The notes under the pieces were generated by a model, which worked only from the letters and a program-made list of their open reading frames with translations, did not search any database and was not told the DNA's origin. A program made the position numbers and the translations under genes. Below, piece by piece: positions 46,116-55,553 of a stretch of 64,000 nt of DNA (positions are counted from its first letter, which is position 1; each line of letters opens with the position of its first letter). Source of the DNA: Ahrensia marina (lineage in GTDB: Bacteria > Pseudomonadota > Alphaproteobacteria > Rhizobiales > Rhizobiaceae); assembly GCF_001293565.1 (NCBI RefSeq), contig NZ_JXMU01000019.1, positions 21,203 through 85,202 of the forward strand, read 5' to 3'.

Positions 46116-47150
46116 ATGAAATCTCTTAAACTCGCTCTAGCTGTCGCTATCAGCGCAACGGCAATGACTTCTTTCGCACACGCACGCGACCAAATTCAGA
46201 TCGCAGGTTCTTCAACTGTTTTGCCTTATGCAAAAATCGTAGCTGAAAACTTCGGCGAAACATTCCCGAACTTCAAAACACCTGTTGTTGAGTCCGGTGG
46301 CTCTTCTGCTGGTCTTAAAGAATTCTGCCGCGGTGTTGGCGCTGAATTCATCGATATTGCAAACGCCTCACGCGCTATCCGTGAAAAAGAAATTGCTTCT
46401 TGTGCAGAAGCTGGTGTTACAGACATCCAGGAAATCCGCATCGGTTATGATGGTATTGTTTTCGCAACAGATATCAGCGGCCCTGATTTCGCTCTTGAGC
46501 CAATCGACCTTTACAAAGGCCTTGCTGCCAAAGTTGTTGTTGACGGTGAACTCGTTGATAACCCTTACAAAACTTGGAACGAAGTTAATGCTGACTTCCC
46601 TGAGTGGGAAATCGCTGCTTACATCCCTGGTGAAAAGCACGGTACACGTGAAGTTTTCGAGGAAAAAGTTCTTCTCGTCGGCTGTGAAGAAGCTGGCGGT
46701 CTGAAAGCCCGCATGGACGCAGGCATGGACGAAGATACATCGGAGAAAGACTGCTACGCAGTTCGTAAAGACGGCGCTGCCGTTGATATCGATGGCGATT
46801 ACACAGAAACATTGTCGCGCATTGATGCAAACAAAACAGGCATGGGCGTATTTGGTCTCGCATTCTATGAGAACAACACGGACAAGCTTAAAGTTGCTAC
46901 AATGTCAGATGTTGTGCCGACAACTGAATCAATCGCTAAAGGTGAGTATCCGGTTTCACGTCCGCTCTTCTTCTACGTTAAGAAGGCGCATTTGGGCGTA
47001 ATCCCTGGTTTGCAGGAATATGTTGAGTTCTTTACTTCTGACGACATGACTGGCCCGGACAGCCCATTGGCTGAGTACGGTCTGGTTGCCGCTCCGGAAG
47101 AAGAGCGCGAAATGGTTCGTGAAGGTTTCACATCCGGTAAAACAATGTAA
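46116..47150 (+). CDS. pstS: Phosphate ABC transporter substrate-binding protein PstS
   Basis: 344 residues. Signal peptide with KLALAVAISATAMTSFAHA, cleaved near residue 23. Phosphate-binding segments IAGSSTVLPYAKIVAENFG and ESGGSSAGLKEFCRG are typical of the PstS/SphX type. GGGAG precedes ATG 46116. It is the periplasmic partner of PstC and PstA. Its codon usage looks more regular than that of its neighbours, consistent with high expression. A hairpin follows the stop, then pstC. Confidence 0.94.
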   Translation: MKSLKLALAVAISATAMTSFAHARDQIQIAGSSTVLPYAKIVAENFGETFPNFKTPVVESGGSSAGLKEFCRGVGAEFIDIANASRAIREKEIASCAEAGVTDIQEIRIGYDGIVFATDISGPDFALEPIDLYKGLAAKVVVDGELVDNPYKTWNEVNADFPEWEIAAYIPGEKHGTREVFEEKVLLVGCEEAGGLKARMDAGMDEDTSEKDCYAVRKDGAAVDIDGDYTETLSRIDANKTGMGVFGLAFYENNTDKLKVATMSDVVPTTESIAKGEYPVSRPLFFYVKKAHLGVIPGLQEYVEFFTSDDMTGPDSPLAEYGLVAAPEEEREMVREGFTSGKTM

Positions 47151-47166
47151 TTAGACGCTTAACGTG

Positions 47167-47192
47167 AGCAGGCGGCAATAATGCTGCCTGCT
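47167..47192 (+). repeat. Stable hairpin between pstS and pstC
   Basis: AGCAGGCGGCA and TGCTGCCTGCT pair over 11 bp (one G-T) with an ATAA loop, 16 bp past the pstS stop. No T-run follows directly. Such hairpins after binding-protein genes usually protect the pstS message and lower read-through into the permease genes. Confidence 0.6.
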
Positions 47193-47270
47193 TGCATTAC
47201 GGACCTTTAGACTTTTTATATACAAGTCGCACTGGGCTTTTATTTAAATGGTCTGAACTAAGGATTTGAA

Positions 47271-48755
47271 ATGAGTCTCTCGACGATCATTCTGGTTGTA
47301 GTTGTTCTGGGTGTAATCGGTTGGTTTGTCGGTGCTAGCCGTTCAAGATCACTGGTCGCAGGCAACGCCTCTCAGCTCCACTCAAGACCTGCCTATTACG
47401 GCTCGTATATTTTTGTTTGGGCTGTTTTACCTGCATTATTGCTGGCTGCGGTTTGGTCTATTGCCAGCCCCATCTATGTGGATAATCAAGTTCGCAGTAA
47501 TTTGCCGGCCGAAATCCAGGCGCAGGACCGCGCGCAGCAAAATCTTTCGATGAATATCGTGCAAAGCATTGCGCGTGGCCTTGATACGCTCGTGGGTGAA
47601 GATCGACCTGACGAGAATGTTACAATCGAAGATCTAAAGCCGATGCTTGCACAGCAAGGCGTAGCCATCGCAGGTAGCGGCGAGACTTATATGATCACTT
47701 CGGCGCGCCAGATGAATGCGTTGACCCGCGCCAGCAATGCCATACGCGCTGCCGTCGTCATCGCTCTGTCTGTTATCGGTTTTGCAATTGCCTATCTGCA
47801 AATCAACGTGAAGCTGCGTGCGCGTAATAAGGTGGAAGGCGTTGTAACCGGTGCATTGATTGTCGCTTCTTCCATCGCAATCCTAACAACCGTTGGCATT
47901 GTTTTCTCCATGCTATCTGAAACAACACGTTTCTTCGCCAGCGTGCCGATGACGGACTTTTTCTTCGGTACAGTTTGGGATCCGCGTTTTGCCAATGCGA
48001 GCGATCCGGATGCGGCTGGGCAGTTCGGTCTTATTCCTTTGCTCGCAGGAACATTATACATTGCTTTTGTCGCCATGCTTGTTGCCGTGCCGGTGGGGCT
48101 GTTCTCCGCAATCTACATGGCTGAATATGCGGGCCCGAAACTGCGCTCTGTTGCAAAACCTTTGTTGGAGGTTTTGGCGGGTATTCCAACAATCGTTTAC
48201 GGTTTCTTTGCTCTTGTAACTGTTGGGCCATTCCTGCGTGATCTGTCCGCACAAATTTCAAGCATTGTAACCGATGGCGGCAGCAGCTTCATTCAGGCCC
48301 AGTCAGTGCTGACCGCAGGATTTGTTATGGGTATCATGCTGATCCCGTTCGTGTCCTCGCTCTCAGATGACATCATTACACAGGTGCCGCGCGCTATGCG
48401 TGACGGCTCACTGGGGCTAGGCGCGACGCAATCTGAGACGGTGCGGAAGGTGATTTTACCTGCTGCCCTGCCAGGTGTTGTTGGCGCACTACTTTTGACG
48501 GCATCACGCGCAATCGGCGAAACGATGATTGTGGTGCTGGCTGCGGGTGTTGCTGCCCGGCTGACACTCAATCCGTTTGAACCGATGACGACTGTCACGG
48601 TTAAAATCGTGAGTCAGCTTACAGGCGACCTTGAGTTTAACTCACCGCAAACGCTGGTGGCTTTTGCTCTTGGTCTGACACTTTTCTTCATCACCTTGGC
48701 GCTGAACGTCTACGCGCTTTATATCGTCCGTAAATACCGCGAGCAGTATGAATAA
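47271..48755 (+). CDS. pstC: Phosphate ABC transporter permease PstC (long form)
   Basis: 494 residues against about 320 in E. coli. The extra N-terminal part has two membrane helices (about 3-22 and 43-66) and a soluble segment before the permease core. The core begins near residue 160 and carries the binding-protein-dependent transport signature in REAM-like form ITQVPRAMRDGSLGLGATQS. Start ATG 47271 has AAGGA upstream. It ends in TAATG, overlapping the pstA start by one base. Long forms are usual in alphaproteobacteria as I recall. Confidence 0.93.
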   Translation: MSLSTIILVVVVLGVIGWFVGASRSRSLVAGNASQLHSRPAYYGSYIFVWAVLPALLLAAVWSIASPIYVDNQVRSNLPAEIQAQDRAQQNLSMNIVQSIARGLDTLVGEDRPDENVTIEDLKPMLAQQGVAIAGSGETYMITSARQMNALTRASNAIRAAVVIALSVIGFAIAYLQINVKLRARNKVEGVVTGALIVASSIAILTTVGIVFSMLSETTRFFASVPMTDFFFGTVWDPRFANASDPDAAGQFGLIPLLAGTLYIAFVAMLVAVPVGLFSAIYMAEYAGPKLRSVAKPLLEVLAGIPTIVYGFFALVTVGPFLRDLSAQISSIVTDGGSSFIQAQSVLTAGFVMGIMLIPFVSSLSDDIITQVPRAMRDGSLGLGATQSETVRKVILPAALPGVVGALLLTASRAIGETMIVVLAAGVAARLTLNPFEPMTTVTVKIVSQLTGDLEFNSPQTLVAFALGLTLFFITLALNVYALYIVRKYREQYE

Positions 48756-50068
48756 TGGCTGACACGTCTCTTACCGATAATAATGTCGCAGCACCAAGGC
48801 ACCGCGATATCGGCCTCAAAAAACGTTATGCTGCAGAGCGTCGTTTCCAATTTTATGGGAAACTGGCTATTGCTTTCGGCCTGTTCTTTTTGGCGCTTCT
48901 TTTGTGGACTGTTGTTTCTAAAGGTTACACAGCGTTTCAACAGACATCTATCAATCTGGATGTCACTTTCGATGAATCGGTTATCGACCCGAAAAATGAA
49001 CGTAATGAAAACCCGATGAAGCTGTTGACGGCCAATTACCCTAAATTGGCGGAAGCTGCGCTGTATGAAAAACTGGGCATAGATGCCGAAGACAAAGCCG
49101 GGACAAAAGCTGCGGACGCACTTATTTCGAAAGGTGCCCGTGCCCAGCTTCGTGACATGCTGATTTCCAACCCGGAGTTGATGAACCAGACCGTCAATGT
49201 ATGGGTGCTGGCTGCCGGTGAAGTCGATTCCGCGATCAAAGGTCAGTTCGACCTTTCGGTTGATGAAAGTCGGCGCAAGATCAAAGACAACCAGCTTGAG
49301 ATGATTGAAAAGCTGCAGCAGGATGGCTCGCTGGAAGGGCGTTTCAACACCGGTCTTTTCACAAATGGCGGCTCAAGTAGGCCTGAAACAGCCGGCGTTG
49401 GAGTCGCGATCATTGGCTCGGCATACATGATGCTGATTGTACTTCTGACATCATTGCCGATCGGTGTTGCAGCGTCGATCTATCTTGAAGAGTTTGCACC
49501 GAAGAACAGACTAACCGATATTATCGAGGTTAACATCAATAATCTGGCAGCTGTACCGTCAATTGTTTACGGTTTGCTTGGTCTGGCAGTCTTCATCAAC
49601 TTTGCTGGCTTGCCGCGTTCTGCATCGCTTGTTGGCGGTCTTGTTCTTTCATTGATGACATTGCCGACAATTATAATTGCGACACGCGCTGCACTGAAAG
49701 CTGTTCCGCCTTCAATTCGGGCTGCGGCCCTGGGTATTGGTGCTTCTAAAAACCAAACGGTCTTCCACCATGTCCTGCCGCTTGCAGCGCCTGGTATTTT
49801 GACCGGTACGATTATCGGACTTGCGCAGGCTCTTGGTGAAACCGCGCCGCTGCTCCTGATCGGTATGGTTGCCTTCGTTGTGGATGCGCCGGCAACACCG
49901 CTTGATCCTGCAACAGCACTACCCGTTCAAATTTTTATGTGGGCGAATGAAGCCGAACGTGCTTTCGTAGAACGGACATCGGGTGCGATTATCATTCTGC
50001 TGGCATTTCTCGCGGTTATGAATATCACGGCAATCTTCTTGCGCAGACGCTTCGAGCGTCGTTGGTAA
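48755..50068 (+). CDS. pstA: Phosphate ABC transporter permease PstA (with N-terminal extra domain)
   Basis: 437 residues against about 296 in E. coli. After a cytoplasmic lead and the first membrane helix (about 31-53) comes a region of about 155 residues, probably periplasmic, matching the domain of unknown function (DUF3333) that I recall at the N-terminus of alphaproteobacterial PstA. The permease core follows from about residue 210, with the EAA loop [20 protein letters not shown]. Coupled to pstC by a 1-bp overlap; pstB follows after 13 bp. Confidence 0.92.
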   Translation: MADTSLTDNNVAAPRHRDIGLKKRYAAERRFQFYGKLAIAFGLFFLALLLWTVVSKGYTAFQQTSINLDVTFDESVIDPKNERNENPMKLLTANYPKLAEAALYEKLGIDAEDKAGTKAADALISKGARAQLRDMLISNPELMNQTVNVWVLAAGEVDSAIKGQFDLSVDESRRKIKDNQLEMIEKLQQDGSLEGRFNTGLFTNGGSSRPETAGVGVAIIGSAYMMLIVLLTSLPIGVAASIYLEEFAPKNRLTDIIEVNINNLAAVPSIVYGLLGLAVFINFAGLPRSASLVGGLVLSLMTLPTIIIATRAALKAVPPSIRAAALGIGASKNQTVFHHVLPLAAPGILTGTIIGLAQALGETAPLLLIGMVAFVVDAPATPLDPATALPVQIFMWANEAERAFVERTSGAIIILLAFLAVMNITAIFLRRRFERRW

Positions 50069-50081
50069 TGGGCGGAATTCA

Positions 50082-50900
50082 ATGAAACACGATGTAATAA
50101 AAGAGTCGGAGATCATGAGCATGGATGGCGAAACCGAAACGCCCAAGGTGAAAATGGCAGGTAAGGGCGTGGAAGTTTTCTACGGCTCAAAACAAGCCAT
50201 TAACGGCATTGATCTAGAAGTCTATGAACGGCAGGTAACGGCGCTGATCGGGCCTTCTGGCTGCGGTAAATCGACTTATTTACGCTGCCTTAACCGTATG
50301 AATGACACCATTGATATTTGTAAGGTCAAAGGTCTTTTAACGCTGGATGGCGAAGACATTTATGACCCGAATATTGATGTTGTCGAGCTTCGTGCCCGCG
50401 TCGGCATGGTTTTTCAGAAACCTAATCCGTTTCCGAAATCCATTCACGAGAACATCACCTATGGCCCCCGTATTCACGGTTTAGCAAAATCCAAAGCTGA
50501 TCTGGACGTTATTGTTGAAAAAAGCTTGCGTGGCGCAGGTCTGTGGGAAGAGGTCAAGGACCGCTTGCACGAGCCAGGTACTGGACTTTCAGGCGGCCAG
50601 CAACAACGTCTTTGTATTGCAAGAGCGATTGCAGTTCAGCCGGAAGTTATTTTGATGGACGAGCCGTGTTCAGCGCTGGACCCGATCGCAACGGCGATTG
50701 TTGAAGAGCTGATCGGCGAACTGCGTGAGCAGTACACAATTGTGATCGTGACTCACTCCATGCAACAGGCCGCGCGTGTTTCGCAGCGTACAGCAATGTT
50801 CCATTTGGGCGACTTGGTAGAGGTTGACGATACTGAAACCATTTTCACCAACCCTTCAGAAAAGCGCACACAGGACTACATCACCGGCCGCTTTGGTTGA
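50082..50900 (+). CDS. pstB: Phosphate ABC transporter ATP-binding protein PstB
   Basis: 272 residues. Walker [11 protein letters not shown]-loop [14 protein letters not shown] signature [16 protein letters not shown], Walker [14 protein letters not shown] and switch His in IVTHSMQQA. It powers phosphate uptake through PstCA. The first ATG (50082) is kept; a second at 50115 would drop 11 non-conserved residues. phoU follows after 30 bp. Confidence 0.96.
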   Translation: MKHDVIKESEIMSMDGETETPKVKMAGKGVEVFYGSKQAINGIDLEVYERQVTALIGPSGCGKSTYLRCLNRMNDTIDICKVKGLLTLDGEDIYDPNIDVVELRARVGMVFQKPNPFPKSIHENITYGPRIHGLAKSKADLDVIVEKSLRGAGLWEEVKDRLHEPGTGLSGGQQQRLCIARAIAVQPEVILMDEPCSALDPIATAIVEELIGELREQYTIVIVTHSMQQAARVSQRTAMFHLGDLVEVDDTETIFTNPSEKRTQDYITGRFG

Positions 50901-50930
50901 TGTGTAGTTAGGTCTGGTTAGGAAATTGAA

Positions 50931-51638
50931 ATGATAAAACAGCATACGGTTTCAGCGTTCGAAGATGAGATGCAGTTTCTCACGCATAAGATTGCGGAGA
51001 TGGGCGGACATGCCGAGAAAATGATCGGACAGTCTGTAAAAGCGCTTACGACCGGGGATGTCGAGCTTGCGCGTGCGGTCATCAAAGATGATATGCGCCT
51101 TGATGAAGGTCAGCGGGAAATTGATGATAAAGCAGTGCTTTTGATTGCCCAGCGTCAGCCAATGGCGAGCGATTTGCGGGAAGTTTTTGCGAATATTCGT
51201 ATTTCATCTGATTTGGAGCGGGTAGGCGACATGGCAAAAGGCATTGCCAAGCGCGTAAGCTCAGTTTCTGAATATTCGCACGGTGTTAAGTTTGCCCGTG
51301 GCCTTGAACATTTGAGTGAACTGGCTTCCGCCCAGCTGAAAGAAGTTCTCGATTGCTACGGAACCCGGTCTGTTGATGATGTTAACAACATTATTGAGCG
51401 TGACGAAGAAATCGACGCCATGTACACGTCCTTGTTCCGCGAATTGCTCACCTACATGATGGAAGATCCGCGTAACATTACCACGTGCACGCATCTTCTT
51501 TTCTGCGCGAAAAATATTGAGCGCATCGGCGACCACGCAACGAATATTGCCGAGGCAACATATTATATGGTCAAGGGTCACAAGCTTGATCCTGCACGTC
51601 CAAATGAGGACAAAACACATAAGGTTAGCCTCGACTGA
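50931..51638 (+). CDS. phoU: Phosphate-signalling protein PhoU
   Basis: 235 residues, all helical with two PhoU repeats. Metal-binding motifs are of the E-x3-D-x2-R kind: RISSDLERVGDMAKGIAKR in the first half and FCAKNIERIGDHATNIAE in the second. PhoU holds PhoR in its inhibitory state when phosphate is plentiful and restrains Pst. phoB begins 22 bp after the stop. Confidence 0.95.
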   Translation: MIKQHTVSAFEDEMQFLTHKIAEMGGHAEKMIGQSVKALTTGDVELARAVIKDDMRLDEGQREIDDKAVLLIAQRQPMASDLREVFANIRISSDLERVGDMAKGIAKRVSSVSEYSHGVKFARGLEHLSELASAQLKEVLDCYGTRSVDDVNNIIERDEEIDAMYTSLFRELLTYMMEDPRNITTCTHLLFCAKNIERIGDHATNIAEATYYMVKGHKLDPARPNEDKTHKVSLD

Positions 51639-51660
51639 GGCGCTGGTTTGAGGTGATGTG

Positions 51661-52356
51661 ATGAGCGCAAAGCCACGTATTATGGTTGTTGAAGATGAAG
51701 AAGCGTTGAGCATTCTTCTCAAATACAATCTTGAAGCTGAGGGTTTTGAAGTTGAGACTGTCGATCGCGGCGATGATGCAGAAGACATTTTGCGTGAGAA
51801 CCAGCCTGATCTCCTTTTGCTTGACTGGATGTTGCCGGGTGTGAGCGGTATCGAGCTTTGTCGCCGGCTACGTGCAAGGCGCGAGACAAAAGACATGCCC
51901 ATCATCATGTTGACTGCGCGTGGTGAAGAAAGCGAGCGTATTCGCGGCCTTTCAACGGGCGCCGATGATTATGTCGTAAAGCCGTTTTCCACGCCTGAGC
52001 TGCTTGCGCGTGTGCGCGCCATGTTGCGCCGTGCCAAGCCGGAAGTGCTTGCAGACCGCTTGACAGCTGGGGATATTCAACTCGATCGTGAAGCGCACCG
52101 CGTTTACCGCAATGACCGTGAATTGAAGCTTGGCCCGACAGAATACCGCCTGCTTGAGTTCTTTATGCTTGCACCGGGGCGTGTCTTTTCACGTGTACAG
52201 CTTCTCGACGGTGTCTGGGGCGACAACATCTATGTCGATGATCGCACTGTGGATGTGCATATCGGCCGTTTGCGCAAAGCCATCAATATTGGCCGCGTGA
52301 AGGATCCTATCCGTACTGTGCGCGGTGCAGGCTATGCTCTGGAAGCTGTGAAGTAA
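51661..52356 (+). CDS. phoB: Phosphate-regulon response regulator PhoB
   Basis: 231 residues. Receiver domain with acidic pocket VVEDEE, phospho-acceptor Asp55 in LLLDWMLPG and the Lys in DYVVKPFSTPELL; C-terminal OmpR/PhoB winged helix with LGPTEYRLLEFFMLAPGRVF and DDRTVDVHIGRLRKAI. It binds Pho boxes, two candidates for which lie upstream of phoR and pstS. ATG 51661, with GAGG 7 bases upstream, is preferred to the preceding GTG. A perfect terminator follows. Confidence 0.95.
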   Translation: MSAKPRIMVVEDEEALSILLKYNLEAEGFEVETVDRGDDAEDILRENQPDLLLLDWMLPGVSGIELCRRLRARRETKDMPIIMLTARGEESERIRGLSTGADDYVVKPFSTPELLARVRAMLRRAKPEVLADRLTAGDIQLDREAHRVYRNDRELKLGPTEYRLLEFFMLAPGRVFSRVQLLDGVWGDNIYVDDRTVDVHIGRLRKAINIGRVKDPIRTVRGAGYALEAVK

Positions 52357-52380
52357 TTTCACTAAAGTTTATATGAAACA

Positions 52381-52411
52381 AGAAAGGCGGCCTCTGGCCG
52401 CCTTTCTTTTA
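52381..52411. terminator. Bidirectional terminator between phoB and gcrA
   Basis: AGAAAGGCGGCC and GGCCGCCTTTCT form a perfect 12-bp stem with a TCT loop, followed by TTTATT on the plus strand and preceded by an A-rich stretch that gives a T-rich end on the minus strand. It ends transcription of the pst-phoB operon and probably of gcrA too. Confidence 0.92.
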
Positions 52412-52416
52412 TTGCT

Positions 52417-52995
52417 CTAGCGTGAACGCCGCCGGTCTTGCGGCTGCTGGAAGGCAAGCTTGCTGTGATATTTGCAGTAAGGAGAGCCTTCTTCATTGCC
52501 ATGTCCGCAAAAATAAAACTCACCTTGCAGCGGGTCGCCAAACGGCCATTTGCAAGTGTGCTCGTTAATATCAACAAGCTTGAGTTTAAGCGGCATAGGC
52601 GCAACAACATCATCAGTGTCACGCTGGGGCGCTTTGTAGGCAACGACTTCATGATCTTGCTTGAGCGCCGTTGCACCGATTGTATGCGTTACAGATGGCG
52701 GTGTGCGCTGCGGCATCGAGTATGAGCCAACGCTTGAACCGCTGCTGGAAGAAGCGCTGCTGCTGCCTGATGATGAAGATGCCGGGCGTGAGCTGCCGCC
52801 GCTATTAGGTGTACGGCGTACGCGCGGCGCAGCCGGTTTTGTAGATTTTGCCCGTCCGGAAAGCTTTAATCGGTGGACTTTACCGATAACAGCATTTCGG
52901 CTCACACCGCCGAGTTTTGCAGCGATCTGGCTTGCGCTCAGGCCTTCCGCCCATAGTTTTTTCAGCATTTCTACGCGTTCGTCGGTCCAACTCAC
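52417..52995 (-). CDS. gcrA: Cell-cycle regulator GcrA
   Basis: 192 residues from GTG 52995. The N-terminal DNA-binding helix-turn-helix (WTDERVEMLKKLWAEGLSAS, then QIAAKLGGVSRNAVIGKVHR) is almost identical in pattern to other GcrA proteins; a Ser/Gly-rich linker follows (about 65-95) and a C-terminal domain with CKWPFGDP, FCGHGN and YCKYH. GcrA binds sigma-70 RNA polymerase and activates genes with CcrM-methylated GANTC promoters. The GTG has GGAG 6 bases upstream and gives the usual start; ATGs at 53007 and 53046 are poorer. Five GANTC sites lie upstream. Confidence 0.94.
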   Translation of the reverse strand: MSWTDERVEMLKKLWAEGLSASQIAAKLGGVSRNAVIGKVHRLKLSGRAKSTKPAAPRVRRTPNSGGSSRPASSSSGSSSASSSSGSSVGSYSMPQRTPPSVTHTIGATALKQDHEVVAYKAPQRDTDDVVAPMPLKLKLVDINEHTCKWPFGDPLQGEFYFCGHGNEEGSPYCKYHSKLAFQQPQDRRRSR

Positions 52996-53263
52996 GGTCG
53001 TCTCCATCCTGTTTATAGATAGAATCCCTCTCCGTTGCTCGGTCATGGAATTAAGACCTGCGACGCACTCTATACATGAGGAACAGTTTACTATCTGGCT
53101 TTCTTGCCGTTTTTTATAAGCTACAATAGTGCTGGACTCGCGATCAAGAGTCCCAACGCACGAACGAATCCGAAATCTCGGTTTTCCCCAACTTGAATGA
53201 AAAGTGAGTCAAAAATGCATCACTTTCTGGGATTTCTGGAGATTTAACCACAGGCGGAAACAA

Positions 53264-53291
53264 TTGACATATGCGTTTGGCTCGCATTATC
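53264..53291 (+). promoter_or_regulatory. Probable promoter of argD
   Basis: TTGACA at 53264-53269 is a perfect -35; ATTATC at 53286-53291 is a -10 candidate 16 bp away. Predicted start is near 53298, about 55 bp before the argD ATG. Confidence 0.5.
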
Positions 53292-53297
53292 TGTCAT

Positions 53298-53322
53298 TGC
53301 CGCTCGAAAGGGCGGCATTTTT
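53298..53322 (+). promoter_or_regulatory. Hairpin with T-run in the argD leader
   Basis: TGCCGC and GCGGCA (53298-53317) form a 6-bp stem with an 8-base loop, followed by TTTTTC. It has terminator-like form but sits at the very start of the predicted argD message, so it could be a 5' stabilising stem or an attenuator. Confidence 0.35.
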
Positions 53323-53351
53323 CATTTAATGTGTACCTTTAGGCCAGAAAC

Positions 53352-54539
53352 ATGAACGCGCCGTCTCCACTCTTTAATACTTATAACAGAGCACCTATCG
53401 CAGTTGATCGCGGTGAGGGCGTTTGGCTGTATGATACGGCAGGCCGAAAATATTTGGATTTCGGCGGTGGAATTGCTGTAAACGCACTTGGCCATGCTCA
53501 CCCGCATTTGGTGGAGGCAGTAAAATCTCAAGCTGAAAAACTATGGCATACATCCAACCTTTATGAAGTGCCGGGCCAAAAACGCGCTGCCGAGCGACTG
53601 TGCAATGCCAGTTTTGCCGATCGCGTTTTCTTTACGAACTCCGGTGCAGAGGCATTGGAGTGCGCTATTAAGACGGCGCGGCGCTACCATTATTCAAAAG
53701 GAAATCCTGAACGTATTCGGATATTGACATTTGAAGGCGCTTTTCATGGCAGAACACTGGCAACGATTGCTGCTGGCGGGCAGGAAAAATATCTTGAAGG
53801 CTTTGGGCCTAAGGTCGAAGGCTTTGACCAGCTCCCCTTTGGAGATCTTGAAGCGTTGAAGTCGGCTATGGCGCACGATGTTGCTGCTATTTTGATCGAG
53901 CCTATTCAGGGTGAAGGCGGTGTCCGCTCGGTACCTGTTCAGCATCTGAAAGACATTCGTGCATTATGCGATGAAAATGATGTTTTGCTGATTTTGGATG
54001 AGGTACAGACCGGCATCGGCCGTACAGGCCATCTTTTTGCGCATGAGTTGGCGGGTATCGAACCCGACATCTTGGCATCGGCCAAAGCGCTCGGCGGCGG
54101 TTTTCCGGTTGGTGCATGCCTTGCAACCGAAGAAGCGGCGAGCGGCATGGTGCCCGGTGTGCATGGAACGACATATGGCGGCAATCCGCTTGCGATGGCT
54201 GCGTGCAATGCCGTTCTGGATGTCGTGCTTGAAGATGGGTTCCTTGATGCGGTTAAACAAAAGTCTTTGCGGTTCAAGCAGGGCCTTGCTTCATTGACAG
54301 ACCGTTTTCCGGATATCATTGAAGAAGTGCGCGGTGAAGGTTTGCTTTTGGGTCTAAAATGCAAGGTCAACAATCTTGAGTTTGTCAAAGCTCTGATTGA
54401 TCAAGATATGTTGACTGTTCCGGCTGGTTCAAATGTTGTCCGTATTCTGCCGCCGCTCAATATAACAGATGAAGAAATTTCAGATGGATTGGCACGCTTG
54501 GAAAGAGCCGCCCAAAGTCTATCGCCGAAAGCGCCTTAA
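53352..54539 (+). CDS. argD: Acetylornithine aminotransferase
   Basis: 395 residues. A class III PLP enzyme of arginine synthesis, often also serving as DapC in lysine synthesis. [19 protein letters not shown] binds PLP phosphate, [17 protein letters not shown] holds the ring-nitrogen Asp, and [15 protein letters not shown] has the Schiff-base Lys. argF follows after 40 bp and hslO after that, the standard rhizobial order. Since no separate dapC is seen near dapD and dapE, ArgD may fill that step. Confidence 0.94.
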   Translation: MNAPSPLFNTYNRAPIAVDRGEGVWLYDTAGRKYLDFGGGIAVNALGHAHPHLVEAVKSQAEKLWHTSNLYEVPGQKRAAERLCNASFADRVFFTNSGAEALECAIKTARRYHYSKGNPERIRILTFEGAFHGRTLATIAAGGQEKYLEGFGPKVEGFDQLPFGDLEALKSAMAHDVAAILIEPIQGEGGVRSVPVQHLKDIRALCDENDVLLILDEVQTGIGRTGHLFAHELAGIEPDILASAKALGGGFPVGACLATEEAASGMVPGVHGTTYGGNPLAMAACNAVLDVVLEDGFLDAVKQKSLRFKQGLASLTDRFPDIIEEVRGEGLLLGLKCKVNNLEFVKALIDQDMLTVPAGSNVVRILPPLNITDEEISDGLARLERAAQSLSPKAP

Positions 54540-54579
54540 AGCGCATCAGCTAAAACTCACATAAGTTTGGAACATAATC

Positions 54580-55497
54580 ATGGCTCCTCGTCATTTCTTA
54601 GATATTGCTGCTGTTGATGGAGGCGAACTTCGTCGGATCATGGATGCGGCCGGTACCCGCAAAAAAGCTCAAAAAGCAGGAACGGCCAGCAAGCCATTGG
54701 AAGGTTTGGCACTTGCGATGATCTTTGAGAAACCGTCAACCCGTACGCGTGTGTCATTTGATGTGGGTATGCGTCAGCTTGGCGGCGAAACAATCATGCT
54801 CACAGGCAATGAGATGCAACTGGGGCGGGATGAAACAATTGCGGATACAGCAAAGGTTCTGTCGCGCTTTGTTGATATTATTATGATCCGCACGAAAGAA
54901 CATGATCGCTTGCTTGAGCTTGCGGATGCGGCCACAGTGCCGGTCATTAACGGCCTGACTGATGACACGCACCCTTGCCAGATTATGGCTGATCTGATGA
55001 CTTTCGAAGAGCATCGCGGTCCTGTTGCGGGTAAAAAGATTGCCTGGACCGGTGACGGTAACAACGTCCTTCATTCTCTTATCGAAGCATCGGCACGGTT
55101 TAATTTTGATATGTCGATCGCTGTGCCAGAGGGCAGCGAACCTGATCAGAAATATATCGACTGGGCGGTGAAAAATGGAGCAAGCGTTGCGCTTACGCAT
55201 GACGCCGCCGCTGCTGTATCCGGAGCACATGCTGTTGTAACCGACACTTGGGTTTCAATGGGGTTTGAAGATCAGGCCAAGGGCCACAATGTTTTCCAGC
55301 CCTATCAGGTTAATCAGGAACTGATGAATAAGGCAGATAAAGAGGCCTTATTCTTGCACTGTTTACCGGCACATCGGGGGGAAGAGGTCACTGATGAAGT
55401 GATCGACGGTCCCCAGTCTGTGGTATTTGATGAAGCCGAAAATCGCCTTCATATGCAGAAGGCGATCATTGAATGGTGTGTGACAGGTCTTAAATAA
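54580..55497 (+). CDS. argF: Ornithine carbamoyltransferase (anabolic)
   Basis: 305 residues. Makes citrulline from ornithine and carbamoyl phosphate. [16 protein letters not shown] binds carbamoyl phosphate, [16 protein letters not shown] and [12 protein letters not shown] contact ornithine, and [17 protein letters not shown] holds the catalytic Cys. Normal length and start. Lies between argD and hslO in one direction. Confidence 0.96.
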   Translation: MAPRHFLDIAAVDGGELRRIMDAAGTRKKAQKAGTASKPLEGLALAMIFEKPSTRTRVSFDVGMRQLGGETIMLTGNEMQLGRDETIADTAKVLSRFVDIIMIRTKEHDRLLELADAATVPVINGLTDDTHPCQIMADLMTFEEHRGPVAGKKIAWTGDGNNVLHSLIEASARFNFDMSIAVPEGSEPDQKYIDWAVKNGASVALTHDAAAAVSGAHAVVTDTWVSMGFEDQAKGHNVFQPYQVNQELMNKADKEALFLHCLPAHRGEEVTDEVIDGPQSVVFDEAENRLHMQKAIIEWCVTGLK

Positions 55498-55553
55498 GGC
55501 CATAATGTCAATATGTGCCGCACTGTCTTCGGTGCGCCAGAAATGGAAATACC

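Larger units (their letters stand above)
52996..53351. other. Divergent control region gcrA / argD
   Basis: 356 bp without a gene. It contains five GANTC sites (53022, 53135, 53148, 53166, 53206), a 7-bp inverted repeat AAAGTGA/TCACTTT (53201-53226), a sigma-70-like promoter toward argD and a short hairpin in the argD leader. Confidence 0.7.

Noticed and set aside
47477..47485. Perfect DnaA-box sequence TGTGGATAA
   Set aside because: A single copy inside the pstC coding region without companion boxes or an AT-rich unwinding element; chance is the simplest reading. No origin is proposed.
51261..51908. 215-codon minus-strand open frame across phoU and phoB
   Set aside because: It is antisense to two conserved genes, and no ribosome site or family pattern is seen.
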